Assembly: GCF_019578655.1 (NCBI RefSeq)
Contig: NC_063265.1
Span: forward strand, 14,432,285-14,496,284
Direction: 5' to 3'
DNA length: 64,000 nucleotides
From: Ricinus communis
Taxonomy: Eukaryota; Streptophyta; Magnoliopsida; Malpighiales; Euphorbiaceae
The notes beneath the pieces were generated by a model. The model searched no databases and had not been told where the DNA came from. It saw only the letters and a list, made by a program, of their open reading frames with translations. This document shows, piece by piece, positions 47,570-59,723 of this stretch (position 1 is its first letter; each line of letters begins with the position of its first letter). The translations under genes and the position numbers were made by a program.

Positions 47570-49567
47570 TGTAGCACCCTTAGTTATTATAATAATAATT
47601 CATATATATATAAATAAATAAAGAACCCTTTTATTTATTTATTTTTCTTTTCTCCCCTATCTCCCACTTTTCTCTCCTTTCTTTCCTTCCACCCTCTTCC
47701 TCTCCCTCGCTCTTCCCCACGACTGCAAGCCCCCGCTGCTCTCCCCTCACTTCTCTGGCTGGCGCTCTCGGCAGCAGCCTTCCCTTCCTCCTTCCGGTCG
47801 ATGTTGTCAAGATTAAGATGTAGGGGGTCGATTAGCGCGCCTCGGGCGTAGGCCGCATGATCGACATCGGGACGAGTTCCTCACCCGAAAACCGAGAGCA
47901 ACCCTCCTCTGTCGGAAAATCCTTGGCAAGCCTGGCGCAAGGTGTCGGGTGAGGAGCGACTTTCCGGCCCCTTCCGATCCGTCTTAGGCCCTTTCGACCA
48001 AAACTCTTGACTAGGACTCCACTCCGCTCCAAACCTTGACATTCGATTTCATTGGGACGGACCCGGTGACCCCGCCGACGAAATATTTTAATTTTTAACT
48101 CGGTATAATTTTATTTTAGACTCTGAAAAATTTTGTTATAATATTAGAAAGTCATTGTGGCTATTAATTGCTTGTGATAGGTAGTTTAAAAATAAATCAA
48201 ATTAAATTATTTGGGTTGTGGTGTTTTGGAGTCGGGAAAATATTAATGCAGTTCTTGTGGCCCGGCTCCTGTTATTAAATTCCAGCATGTTTGATATGTT
48301 TTTGGCAGGTCCTGGACCCGTTTTACGGGGGGTAAATATCCGTAATTTATGGGAGATTCTATCAAACTTTCGGCAGATTCCTCGAGTCCAATTAAATTCT
48401 AGGCAGTCGACCTTAGGATCTAAGTTTAGGAGAAATTTTTGAATGTCTATTAATTGTATGTCTTTTGTTATTAGATAATTCAGCCTTGACCGCACCTCCA
48501 CCCGTAGGGCGAGTGAGATCGAACGCATCAAATCTGTGAGTTAAAGTCATTTAATCATTGCACTATTGCTAAGTCTGATTTTAATATGCCATTTTAGAAT
48601 TTGTGCTTAATATGATTATTAGTATCGCAAAATAAATGATTTCATTAGATAATGAAATTTATTATATGTGATGATTGCGAATTGGAAAATGTGGCTTTCG
48701 TAGAACATGCCACCTGATGGGTTACATCAGGACCGCGTGCGCACCGGTAATGATCATGGACATGTAATAAGATTTTTATGGGTTTGCCTTGGTCGAGCAT
48801 GGCTCTCTGGGCTGATTTGAGTAAATTGTCGGAGTAAGGTCCCTGGTCGAGCATTGCTCTCTGGGCGCCGACTTATTTGGATACTTAAGTGACCAGACTG
48901 GAGGTAAGGTCACTAGTCGAGCATTGCTCTCTGGGCGCCAGTCTTATTGGATTAAGAGAGTCAAAATGGCTGTTAGAATTTGGGGTTAGGGTTCTACTGA
49001 GCCACTCGTCCCGTGAAAGTAAAAAAATGTCTTTATTTATTTATTCTCTCTCCTTTTTATCATTTTATTATTATGGTGTATGATTATATATTATGATTGT
49101 AATTATGTTCAGAAATTGGTATATTGTTTTGAATAATTAATATATCATGTGAAGTTGCAATATTCCTTAGATTATTTGATTTTAACTCACTCCCGAGACT
49201 GACAGTCTCAGTTGTAAATTTTTTTCAGGTGATAGTTAAAGACCTTCGCCGTCTACATTGTTGACAGTCCGACTTCTTCCTCTTCGGACTTTGTAATCTC
49301 CTTGCACTATTATACTTGTTTAATATTTACTCTAGATTACCCGCAGTAGGAAATTTTAATAATTGTTATAATCATTCTGGTCCATGTTGGACGTGTGGGA
49401 ATACAAAGATCTGATAGCATTTAATTATGAATGTCTGTCGTGATTATCTTATAAGTTGTTAACTGATTATCTAAATTTTGTTCGGTAAGGCTTACTACGG
49501 GAGTTGGTGGCCTTAAGCCTACCCATTCCCTAGTGCCGGTCACGGGTCCACGGGTGGGGTCGTGACA
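47570..49567. mobile_element. 2.0-kb solo LTR, probably Ty3/gypsy type, nested in the copia LTR
   Basis: The element starts TGTAGCACCC and ends GGGGTCGTGACA, ends typical of long gypsy-class LTRs in eudicots. It is flanked by perfect 5-bp duplications TCAAC (47565-47569 and 49568-49572). No coding domain is seen in 1998 bp, and no internal LTR pair, so a solo LTR left by recombination fits best; a non-autonomous element is possible. It is markedly GC-richer than its surroundings and contains three spaced copies of GTCGAGCAT[T/G]GCTCTCTGGG. Confidence 0.85.
48791..48945. repeat. Three-copy internal repeat in the gypsy-like LTR
   Basis: GTCGAGCAT.GCTCTCTGGGC occurs at about 48792, 48846 and 48915, each near an AAGGTC or similar lead-in. 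Spacings are about 54 and 69 bp. Such subrepeats often sit in retroelement LTR promoter regions. Confidence 0.85.
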
Positions 49568-49660
49568 TCAACATTGTTAACTTAACAATGTCGGAGAAAT
49601 ACTCCTCAAAAATTAATAACTTAATAATGTGGGAGAGATACAAATCCCTAAATATCAACA

Positions 49661-51055
49661 TTTAGATTTTCTTATAGTAAGAAATTATTAAACTTAAGGT
49701 GCCCATTTTCTATTTTTTTAAAACTGAATTCCTTTAAGTAAGAATAGAAGTTCTCTAGTATATACAACATAAACAAAAAGAAGAATACAAAAGAACCAAC
49801 CATCAGTAGTTTTGCTTCTTGTAGATGGAAATCTTTTTATTTATGCCTGCCATAGTGTGAAAGAGACTGTTGGATTTAGAGGCTGGGCCTGTCCATAATG
49901 GGAAGCTCAGCCCATATAAAAATAAGAGAAAAAAACTATCAAGGTTACTTTTTTAAATTGAAAACTTCCCATGCATGAGGAAGTCTACGAGTATGTAAAG
50001 GAAGTGTTTATAGATGTAGATTTCCGACATTAAAATGAGGAAACATTCTCTGCAATTTTACAACTGATTATCAAAACAGTCTTTCCTGATCGATAATTCA
50101 AGTTTCGATCCACTTTCATAAGATAAAATTAAATGAAGCCGAATTATGCGCAACGGCAAAAGCAGTGGAGTTATCAGTCTCTCACCCATCCTTCAAAGGT
50201 AGACCAATTTTTACTGAATCTGATTCATGTATAACAATAGTCTTCTTCCTTCCATCGCATTCATCCATGTAATGTTTCTAGAATCAGCCAATCACAAAGC
50301 TGACGACTTAGCAAAATCGGTAGTTAATAGACCGAATGACTTTATTGCTTGGATGTGTGTTCTTTGGCAAGTGCTTATTGCTGAAGTACTGTGTAATTTT
50401 GCAGAAGCTGGGTTAATAGGCTTCACTTTGCTTCGAAAAGAGAGGTGGTATAGTGCTTGTTGGTCTATTTTGTTATGGTGATGACTCATGTTAAGTATTG
50501 ATGCATGGTTGATTTCTGTAGCCGCTGCTTACGGTGCCATAGTTGGGATTCTGCAGAGCGTTTTCTATTTTAGGCTGCAATATTCTGCAGTTCTTGTGAT
50601 TTATGTTCTGCCCATTTGGTGATGTGCAGCAGCAATTATATGTTGTCTTCTTCTAATTCTCTTGTGTATTTGTTTTCATGGGTATAAGGGAAAGCACTGT
50701 GTAGTTAATTATTCCATCTTTTTCTCTCTTTTATAAATTAACAAAAGAAGTTGATCATCAAAAAATACCAGTAACAATGGTAATCATTTATAAAGAAATA
50801 TAATCATTTTAAAAGAAGTTAACACAAGTGGTTAATATATATTTTGGTTTTAGGAAAACAAGAAAACTATAAAAATAAAATATAAACTAATTAACAGAGA
50901 AAGGAAATTTTTTCAAAATTTTTAGTTTCCTCAAAATAAACCACCTAAAAGGCCTTATTTAACCAAGAAAGCCAATAAGCATATTCCAGATAAATTATGT
51001 CATGGACCGGCTCATACATGATTGTGAACCTTGAATAATCTTATATTTATTTAGA
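49661..51055. repeat. Segmental duplicate, copy 2 (partner at 30192-31850)
   Basis: Its left border coincides exactly with the outer end of the copia LTR. Its right border joins the truncated polygalacturonase copy 2 after an AT dinucleotide run. It is shorter than copy 1 by two deletions of about 53 and 180 bp. Confidence 0.92.
50130..50765 (+). mobile_element. 5'-truncated LINE with RNase H domain, copy 2
   Basis: This is a near-identical copy of 30690-31371, present because the whole block was duplicated. It contains ESANHKADDLAKSVVNRPND and the same A-rich 3' end (GATCATCAAAAAA). A one-base deletion near 50273 distinguishes it from copy 1. Confidence 0.75.
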
Positions 51056-51069
51056 GATATATATATATA

Positions 51070-51650
51070 TAGTTGTAAAGTGTTGAAAAAGTGAGGTTTT
51101 TTGCATCCTAAAATATTAACGTGAAAATTCTTGCTCTGAATAGAAGTTATATTTTGGATAATGCTATTAGTGACAAAATTGAACCTTAAACTCTTGAACA
51201 ATTTTTAAATGAAGAAAAACATATGGAGAAAGTTTTGTTAGTACTATTGTAAAACAATATTGTAAGATAATAAATATGTGTATGATATTGTTTTGATACA
51301 CTTACAATTGGAAGTGACTTGCATTTATAATTTTGGGCACAATTATTTTTCTTCCATACAATTTCTCCTTGCCCATCAAAAGTTTCTCTCCCCTTTACTA
51401 TAAACTAATCAATATACGAAAAAGTAAACTGACTATCTACTTTAATATATGTACTAGAATCTATTAGTGCCTTTATTACTTCTCGAAGGACCTTTTACAA
51501 CTATTTTTTATATCTGCTCCACTTAGAATATATACTCTTTCAAAAATTACAATTTTGTCTGATCTCATTGTTCCATATGTATCTTTCCAAGCACTTACAT
51601 TCGAATTAGACATTAATTTTCTAGCTCCTACAATAGTTATTGATTAGGAA
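51070..51650 (-). pseudogene. Polygalacturonase (GH28) pseudogene, copy 2, truncated
   Basis: Matches copy 1 from about 41952 rightward and extends further at its 5' side, with SNSNVSAWKDTYGTMRSDK and RVYILSGADIK near 51640-51510. It ends at about 51070 against the segmental duplicate and lacks all exons encoding the catalytic aspartates and beyond. Stops and indels are present. Confidence 0.85.
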
Positions 51651-52860
51651 ACTCCTAGACACTAGAACTAGAAGCACTAAAAAATAAGACCACATAATAA
51701 AAAGGCATTAACCAAGCAACAACTCCATGAGATACCAAGTATTAACACAAATATGACATGGGCAGACAGTAAGACTCGATAATTAACACCATGGTCTGGG
51801 GCTCAATATAGGCCATTGGCAAAGGCAAATATGATCAAAACCCGTACCTCATGGTTTATACAGCAAGTCTCCGAATTCTACTATGATATTCTGTTACGCA
51901 TAATAAGGTAAGAGCTTTTCAAAAGTGTTATGTTGCTCTCTATATAGGAACTTGAAATATCCTTTTGCCTAATATTTGAAGGTAGAAAACTTAGACAATG
52001 CTTAGTGTTATGTTGCAATAAATAGGTGAACATTACATCCTTAGAAATTGTCTAATTTACACATATTTCAATCATTTGATTTACTGATATATATATATAT
52101 ACCGATTTTATATACATAAATTTCCACTCTATATTTAGAAATGTATGTCCCTTTAAATCTAATTCTATTTTTAAATTTAGTATCAAATGAAATTTGGATT
52201 GACATGCCTACCTTAATAGAAATAATTTGGTCGCAGTGATATCAATACATTAATGTACTGATTTAGAAAGTTTAGCACAACAGAAATCCTATTGATAGCT
52301 AGTGAGCTTATGAGTCAAAGTTGATACATATTTATTGATAAATGATGTGTTAATCATATAATATAAAAATATAAAATATTTATATAAAAGTATAATTATT
52401 CTAATTAATCTATTAATCATGGTGTATATATCTAGATAATAATTTGTCTATATATTTATTTTATACGTTTGTCTTAAGATTTATTTGATTGTTGGTCTTA
52501 GACTGGGCCTTAGCCTAACTCTGTTGGGTCTAGAATTTTGTATATTTGGACTTTATGTCCAACTGAGAAAAAGGGCAAAAAGAAGTCAAACAAAGCATGG
52601 ACACTTTCTGATCTTTATGTGATCCAGCATTTTGTATTGGGCTAAATGTATTTTCTGGCTAAAATCTTGATACGTGCATTTCAATTGAGACTGAAATTAT
52701 GACATGTTAATATAATTATTGTACATCAGTGAAATAATATTAAATGTACATATCTAGAAAATTCATTATTAATTATTTTTAAAAATATATTTACTACTCG
52801 CTTTTACAATTTATTTAACTAGTAAATATAAATTATTAATAATTATCATTATATTTATAT
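51570..52860. repeat. Polygalacturonase upstream unit, copy A2
   Basis: Nearly identical to 42440-43692 over more than a kilobase, with only scattered substitutions. It has about 40 bp near 51600-51640 that copy A1 has lost. Confidence 0.95.
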
Positions 52861-53438
52861 TAATGATGCATATGGTATTCGAGACATTTTCATCCTTTCT
52901 TCTTCTGCGCTTATCGCTAGGACTCACATAATTGGAGATAATTTGAAACTAAAGTGAAGGGTGGGGTGAGAAATTGACATCTTTGATTGAAGTGTGAACC
53001 TTCGAAATAATTGAAGCCAAATCTTCCTATTGTCTGGTTGGTGAATCTGTTGCATCTTAGTCTTGCTCTGGTCCCAAGTCCTTCATTTCAAATTCCCTAG
53101 CCAATCTGTAGTCTTCATATGATCTTTGGACACCCTTTACCATGGCTGCCTTCACTGACAATCGTGATAATAAAATCACTTTTACCAAATCTCAAATATG
53201 CCAAATTGTACTCATTGTTGTATCCAAGGCTTATGATGAAGGAATCAAATCTTACAATACCTCGCACCGCTTTAAACCATATAAAGATTTGTTCAACCTA
53301 CAAACCAAATTCCTTCTTTTTCTTCAAAACCTTCGGCCGGACATATAAATTCTTCCTTAAGATCACCATGAAACGTTTCACATAGCTACAGATGATAAGT
53401 TAATCGACCACGGAGAGGAAAATCGTTGAAGTCAATCC
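52861..53438 (-). mobile_element. Fragment of copia element 2 RT, second copy, heavily altered
   Basis: Corresponds to about 43693-44371, starting with the same TAATGATGCATATGG junction. Perfect blocks (for example around 53065-53100 and 53215-53245) alternate with stretches in which bases have been lost or scrambled. It ends where copy A3 begins. Confidence 0.85.
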
Positions 53439-53440
53439 CT

Positions 53441-54620
53441 CCATTGTTCCATATGCAAGCACTCTTTCTCCCAAGCAACATAGAACCAGACCTGAGAAGC
53501 ACCCCAGAACTAGAAAAATTAAACCCCAAACAACTCCACGAGATACCAAGCATCAACTCCGACATTATGAATGAGGCGGCAATTATAAGATAGGTGGTCC
53601 GGTCCTGAATATGGCCATGACAAAGGCAACATGATCAAAACCCGTACTCATGGTTAATACAACAAGTCTTGAATTCTACTATGACATTTTGATTCATAAT
53701 AAAGAGCTTTTCAAAAGTGTTATGTTGCTCTCATATAGGAACTTGAAATATCCTTTTGCCTAATATTTGAAGGTAGAAAACTTAGACAATGCTTAGTGTT
53801 ATGTTGCAATAAATAGGTGAACATTACATCCTTAGAAATTGTCTAATTTACACATATTTCAATCATTTGATTTACTGATATATATATATATATATATATA
53901 TACCGATTTTATATACATAAATTTCCACTCTATATTTAGAAATGTATGTCCCTTTAAATCTAATTCTATTTTTAAATTTAGTATCAAATGAAATTTGGAT
54001 TGACATGCCTACCTTAATAGAAATAATGTGGTGTGATGATATCAATACATTAATGTACTGATTCAGAAAGTTTACAACATGAAATCCTATTGATAGCTAG
54101 TGAGCTTATGAGTCAAAGTTGATACATATTTATTGATAAATGATGTGTTAATCATATAATATAAAAATATAAAATATTTATATAAAAGTATAATTATTCT
54201 AATTAATCTATTAATCATGGTGTATATATCTAGATAATAATTTGTCTATATATTTATTTTATCGTTTTAAAGGTTTATTTGATTTTAGTGTCTTAGAGGC
54301 TCAGGTAACTCTGTTGGGTCTAGTGCAGAATTTGGGTAGAACTTTGGATAAAGAAAAAGAAAAAAGTCAAACAAAGCATGGACACTTTCTGATCTTTATG
54401 TGATCCAGCATTTTGTATTGGGCTAAATGTAATCTTTTCTGTCTTTTTGATAATATGATAAATAATATGATATATTATAATTATTGTATTTAATGAAATA
54501 ATATTAAATGTACATCTAGAAAATTCATTATTAATTATTTTTAAAAATATATTCCGTACTGCTTTTACAATTTATTTAACTAGTAAATATAAATTATTAA
54601 TAATATCATTATATTTATAT
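53441..54620. repeat. Polygalacturonase upstream unit, copy A3
   Basis: Third copy of the 1.25-kb unit, beginning CCATTGTTCCATATGCAAGC. It is identical to A1 over long blocks (about 53735-54025 and 54085-54255) but garbled over 53460-53700 and 54255-54480. It is followed by unrelated AT-rich DNA instead of copia sequence. Confidence 0.9.
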
Positions 54621-55554
54621 AAATTAATATTCAAAAAAATAAATATTATTGTTAAAATTATTTTATATATATTTAACACACGCCAATAGAATATATATAT
54701 ATATAAATTTTTACTTTAGAAATGCTTAATCAAATTTTCAACTTATTTTATAGCATATTATAAAACTAGTTTATGTTTATATAAAAAAATAACTTTCTTG
54801 TATTATTATTAATAATTTTAAAATATTAAACAATCTATTAAGTTAAGAAATTCCTCACGTTAATTTATTTTAAATTATTATTAAGTTCTTAAATATAGTA
54901 AGAAGTTTTATAATATTAAAAGTATATAAACTTTTATATTGAAATATATTTTATATGAGTTTAATTTATTATAGTTAAAACTATTATCACTATTTACTAA
55001 AAGTAAGAAATTTTAAATATAAAAAATATAGTTAAGTTAAGAAGAATCTTTTTATATTGAATAAATTATAATTATTATATACATGGTCATATATATTTTT
55101 TGTACATATGAATATATATATAAAAAATATGTTTATTTTTTATAAAAAATTATTTAATTACAATAATAAGAACAACTTTAATTGAATTGATTAGCAGTTT
55201 TCAGATAATTTATATAATATATTTGTCTTTGAATCAAGCAAAGTAGCCGAGCAATTTTTGTTGACACTTGCCAAAATAAAGAAGGAAAAAACAAAAGTTC
55301 TTGAGTTAAATTTGTCATCCAAAAATCTAGCTGCAAGAAGAACTTTCTTTTTTATTTCTTATTTTTGAATTTGTTTTTAATTTCTTTTTTGTGCTTACAG
55401 GCTGGTAGTTAGTTCACCTTTTTAGTTCAAACCTTAACCGGCAACGCCAAAAAACCCACACCGAGACGAAACTAATCGGAATCAAATCGCTCCTCAACAG
55501 CTAGATTTTTTCACCGATTCATTAACTGAAACCAGTAAATAGCCTTGAGAAGAA
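54621..55554. other. AT-rich DNA and upstream region of the SYP71-type gene
   Basis: Very AT-rich to about 55200, then balanced composition with a pyrimidine-rich stretch around 55340-55420 just before the start codon region. No TATA box is clear. The last 120 bases probably form the 5' UTR. Confidence 0.5.
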
Positions 55555-58155
55555 ATGAGCGTGATCGACATCTTAACAAGAGTAGATGCGATCTGTCAGA
55601 AGTACGACAGGTACGACGTCGAAAAGCAAAAAGATCTAAATGTCTCCGGTGACGATGCCTTCGCTCGCCTTTACGCCGTCGTTGAGGCCGACATTGAATC
55701 CGCTCTTCAGGTCACTTCAATTTGAAGTTAATTTAAGTCTCACCTTAAAATTGAACTGAGATTTAGTTTATTTTTTGTTTGTGAAGTGTATTTATCTTTG
55801 AGCAATGTGATGCACAGAAAGCAGAGGTTGCTTCAAAAGAGAAAAATAAGGCATCTGCTGTTGCTTTAAACGCGGAGATTCGTCGAACAAAGGCAAAATT
55901 GTTAGAGGAGGTTCCTAAGTTACAGAGGTTGGCTGTTAAGAAGGTCTGTATTCCGATCGTTTCATGATTTGTTTTCTTCTTTTTTAGGAGTTAATTCAGA
56001 AGTGCTAGACTTCAATTCAATTGAGTTTTATTTAGTCAATTCTTATGTTTGGAAACCTAATAGTTGCTAGAATTCAATTCTTTCCACTTAAAAGACATAA
56101 GGCAATTTGAAAGAAATCAAATCATGTTAAGAAATGGCAAGATTTTGGAAGAATTCAATTCAACTGAACCCTTGCTAATGATTTGCTTCAAACAAGGCCA
56201 TAGCGTTTTGGAAAGTTTAATATTGCAAGAATTCAACTGAACTGGATTCTACTTGGTCAATTCTCATGTTTGCAAAGGCCATAGTTGCTAAAATCAATTC
56301 TTTTAACTTTTAAGAAATAAATGTTTTGAAGGAAATGAAATCATGCTACAGATGACATGATTTTGCAAGAATTGAGTTCTTACACCTGCATTTGCACCTT
56401 TGATCTGTACACAAATGAGAGTAATTCACAGTGGATTTGCAAATTGAGCATATCTCTGCCATGATGCCCATTCTTTTCTTTCACTTCATATTGAAAATAA
56501 ATCCACAAAGGAAATTGATGTATGCTGATTTTGCTTTCTCATTGCTCACATAAAGCTTGTGATGAATTATCTTGTGTCTTAGAAGCCTGTGATTGACTAC
56601 TTTGGGCATGGTCTACTTATAGGTTAAAGGGCTTTCAACGGAAGAGCTTACTGCCCGTAATGATTTGGTCCTTGCATTGCCAGATAGGATTCAAGCTATC
56701 CCTGATGGAAATGCAGCTGCTCCTAAACAAACTGGGGGTTGGGGGGCTCCTTCAGCATCCCGAACCGAAATCAAATTTGATTCAGGTGATTGCTCATGCT
56801 TTTGAAATCTTGCCTATAGATCTGGCTGTCTCATGTGATTTTAAAACTGTATTTACATGCTTCGTGAGTTGCAATTGATTTTGTGCTAGTTCATAATCTA
56901 TGAACATTTATTTCTCTTTATATTTCTGTGGTTGAAAGAGTTTAATTTTACTGTTCTATTCTATGTTACATATTTACTTTTGATGAATAGATGGTCGTTT
57001 TGATAATGAATACTTTCAAGAAAATGAGACATCAAGTCAATTCAGGCAGGAGTATGAGATGCGTAGAATGAAGCAGGCAAGTTTATGTTTGTTTAGGCCT
57101 CATTCATTATCTACTGGAAGCTCACTTTAGAGTTGCAGTTTGTTAATTTCCTAATTTTTTGAATTTGATACTATGGTTCTGCTAACTGTCTATTTTTTTT
57201 ATTTTTACTTTTTCACAGGATCAAGGTTTGGACATGATTTCCAAAGGATTAGATACTCTGAAAGACATGGCTCATGACATGAATGAGGTATTTTATTTTT
57301 CTTATGGACTTTCTTGTTTTAGCTCATTTCTTTTGTGTGCTTGTGTTGTGGTGGGGGATGTATGACTCAATTTATTTGGGATATAATTATTACCTTGTCT
57401 GCTAATGTCCCATATTTAATATGATTATTTGGAATGTGCAGGAGTTAGATAGGCAAGTACCTTTGATGGATGAGATTGATACAAAGGTGAGAAGCATTGC
57501 TATTTCCTTATACTGTTTTCAGTTCAGAACTGCTGGAATTTTGAGTTTATATGAACTGTACTTAGTGCACCTTTGCAGGTGGACAAGGCAACAGCTGACC
57601 TGAAAAATACCAATGTTAGACTTAAAGACACTGTTAACCAGGTGATTGAGCAGAACCTTACAATGTTTAGTTTTCCATTTATTTTTAGCTGGATGTGTGG
57701 ATCTAACATCTTGCTTTATTCCAGTTGAGATCTAGCAGAAATTTCTGCATTGATATTGTTTTGTTGTGCATAATTCTGGGAATTGCAGCCTATTTATACA
57801 AGTAAGTTTTGGTTACTGAAGAATTGCTAAGAATATTATGTTATTATTCATATGCAAAAAAATGTGGTAGTTTCTGTCTATATTGGATAAATTACTTTTT
57901 TGGGCACCAAGTGTTGTCCAGTTGTTGGGATCTGCTTTGGTTTCTTACTGTTAACTATATGAATAAGAAGGGAACCCACAGAATATGTGCTTCAAAATCA
58001 AATTTGATTTACTAAGTATTCATGATTCACCAAATTTTCATGGCAACATCCTTCCAAGCGTCCCCAGTAATAGTAATCTTGAGATCTCTATGCTGCTCAA
58101 TATATATTGGTTATTTATGTTTGTTGTTCAATTTTGCAGTGTGCTAAAGAAGTGA
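55555..58155 (+). CDS. SYP71: SYP7-family Qc-SNARE (SYP71-like syntaxin), nine exons
   Basis: Exons are 55555-55710, 55818-55943, 56623-56785, 56991-57076, 57219-57287, 57442-57486, 57579-57641, 57725-57801 and 58140-58155. They total 801 bases, 266 residues, stop TGA. The protein opens [18 protein letters not shown] and contains [20 protein letters not shown], then the Qc-SNARE helix ([20 protein letters not shown] through [20 protein letters not shown]), and ends in a single membrane anchor (residues about 244-261, [19 protein letters not shown]) with a four- to five-residue tail. Family members mediate membrane fusion at the ER and plasma membrane or cell plate of plants. All introns are GT-AG except intron 4, whose donor is CAG before GCAAGT. 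The frame forces this GC donor because the nearest GT would break the SNARE motif. The gene is intact. The symbol is given on family resemblance; the SYP71/72/73 paralogue was not resolved. Confidence 0.95.
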
Positions 58156-58440
58156 TGCAGCAGAAGTAATGTGCTTTTCGACTTATTTCTTGGTGTTGTT
58201 GTGTTGGCCTTTTCTGGCATTTATTTGTATGAGGAGAACTTCTTATGGTGCGTGCATTTGTGTCGTGGTTGGAAATAGATTCTCGTCATTCCTGTAAAGA
58301 TTTAAAAAATCAGTCATGTATTATTTTATCGCTTCCAAACAGTCCTGTAATTCTTTTTATTTTCCTAACTTGCTCTGATTCTGAGCTTTCTTTCTCTCAA
58401 GTTCCTCTCGTACTCTCTCTCAGCTCTACGAGTTAGCACT
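58156..58440 (+). other. Probable 3' UTR and downstream region of the SYP71-type gene
   Basis: Sequence of moderate AT content follows the stop. It ends where the lectin-flank duplicate starts. Confidence 0.5.
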
Positions 58441-58860
58441 TAGCCATTGTCGTTCTGAAAATTAATTCTGGTGGTTATGTTGCTTTTTAGTCATCAAAGA
58501 TCACTAAATAAATTCCCCTGAAAAATAAAAAGAGTATTGAATAAACAAATATTTACTGATTGTTTGAGATTTTACTGATGTGAGCAATTTTTAGTTTATC
58601 CTACGTTGTTGCTATTATGTGCTAATAATAGTTTGTTATATTATTTATTTCTTAAGGACTGCAAATGCCAATATTTTTCTAGAGGAGAAGTTGAATATTT
58701 AACATTCAAAACAAACAATAAAAGGTTTCTTTTGACAAGCGAAAAACTCAACCCTTTAATTGTTAGATTTCATGGTGGCATATTGAATGATAAGTTTTGC
58801 CAATTTTATTCTTTGATTATTGGGTTATTACTTATTTAGGAAGAAGAAGAAGAAGAAGAG
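58441..58860. repeat. Orphan copy of the lectin gene 3' flank
   Basis: Matches 40430-40860 in the same order and orientation: GCCATTGTCG, TGAAAATTAAT, a CTGAAAAAT block, GAGCAATTTTTAG, GTTGAATATTTAACATT, CATATTGAATGATAAGTTT, GGAAGAAGA. There is no lectin coding sequence beside it. Confidence 0.88.
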
Positions 58861-59723
58861 AGGATGAGTTAACATAAAGGCGTAGGAATGAATGTTAGAG
58901 AACTTTTATGAAAAAATAATAAAAATTCTTATTATTTTTCTTTTTATAAAAAATATTGTGTACTTTTTTTAGTTTTACTGTGTGAAAATATAAAAAATAT
59001 ATATGATTTTTAAAAAATTAAAAATAATATTTTAAAAAGATCTACACAATAAAAATAATTTATTTTTTAAATTTTAAAATATTTCTAAAAAGTTGGTTAG
59101 ATATAATTCTTATTTTAGGGTTACTGTCCAACCCTATCCACCTGAACAGGACTATTAATGCATCACCACCACTCCACCAGTTAGGGTCCATTGCCTTGTT
59201 CATTTTCAAAAGCTACACCCTCAGTACATTCTTTACAACAGAAAACCTATAAACGAAAAAAACCTGAAAACTGAATTTGATTAATTGGACCAAGTCCATA
59301 TAAGTACTACAATGCTTCAACCGAGTTAATTGAGACTTGAAGTAAATCAAATAACAAAAAATTCCAAACCTTGTACACACACACATCAATCATAATTATC
59401 AGAAAACTGGACAAAGTATATATCTATGACGACAAGGGTCATCCTATCTGATCCTTTTAGTTCTTGCAATTGTTCATTAGGAAAACATATGCTAAAGACT
59501 GGCTGTGGCTAACTAGTATATACAAATGACGAAGGTATGTATATACAATATACCTGGCTATATAAATTTTTTTATATTTTATATATATGTACAAATGCAT
59601 ATACCATTCTCTTTATTGCTCTGTTCATCTCCTGTGCAAGCCTAATGATAAGCTGTTGATATTGAGAGAATTCCATTGAACAAGACAGCAAATGCCCATC
59701 AAACTGGTTTCTTCCGCGAAAAT
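58861..59723. other. Intergenic DNA and NAC gene 3' flank
   Basis: AT-rich from 58900 to 59120. The right part probably contains the NAC gene 3' UTR (minus strand). No other gene seen. Confidence 0.45.

Larger units (their letters stand above)
43693..49660 (-). mobile_element. 3'-truncated copia element 2, with nested solo LTR
   Basis: On the minus strand it reads 5' LTR (49660-47234, interrupted), primer-binding site (47231-47220), gag with zinc knuckle and protease (46959-45874), pre-integrase and integrase (45831-45240), linker, and reverse transcriptase. It stops abruptly at about 43693, in RT just after RIPYAS. RNase H and the 3' LTR are missing. The 5' LTR, without the nested element, is about 424 bp and starts TGTTGATATTTAGGG. 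The gag sequence resembles the Tnt1/Tork group. The frame is broken several times after protease. Confidence 0.93.
47234..49660 (-). repeat. 5' LTR of copia element 2, split by a nested insertion
   Basis: The LTR runs from 49660 (TGTTGATATT on the minus strand) to 47234 (ending TTCTACA) and is interrupted at 47570-49567 by another element. About 424 bp is LTR sequence. The base after its outer end, 49661, is the left border of the block that also occurs at 30192. Confidence 0.88.

Noticed and set aside
53142..53348. Plus-strand frames in the altered copia fragment
   Set aside because: They arise opposite damaged reverse-transcriptase sequence and differ from frames in the equivalent first copy.
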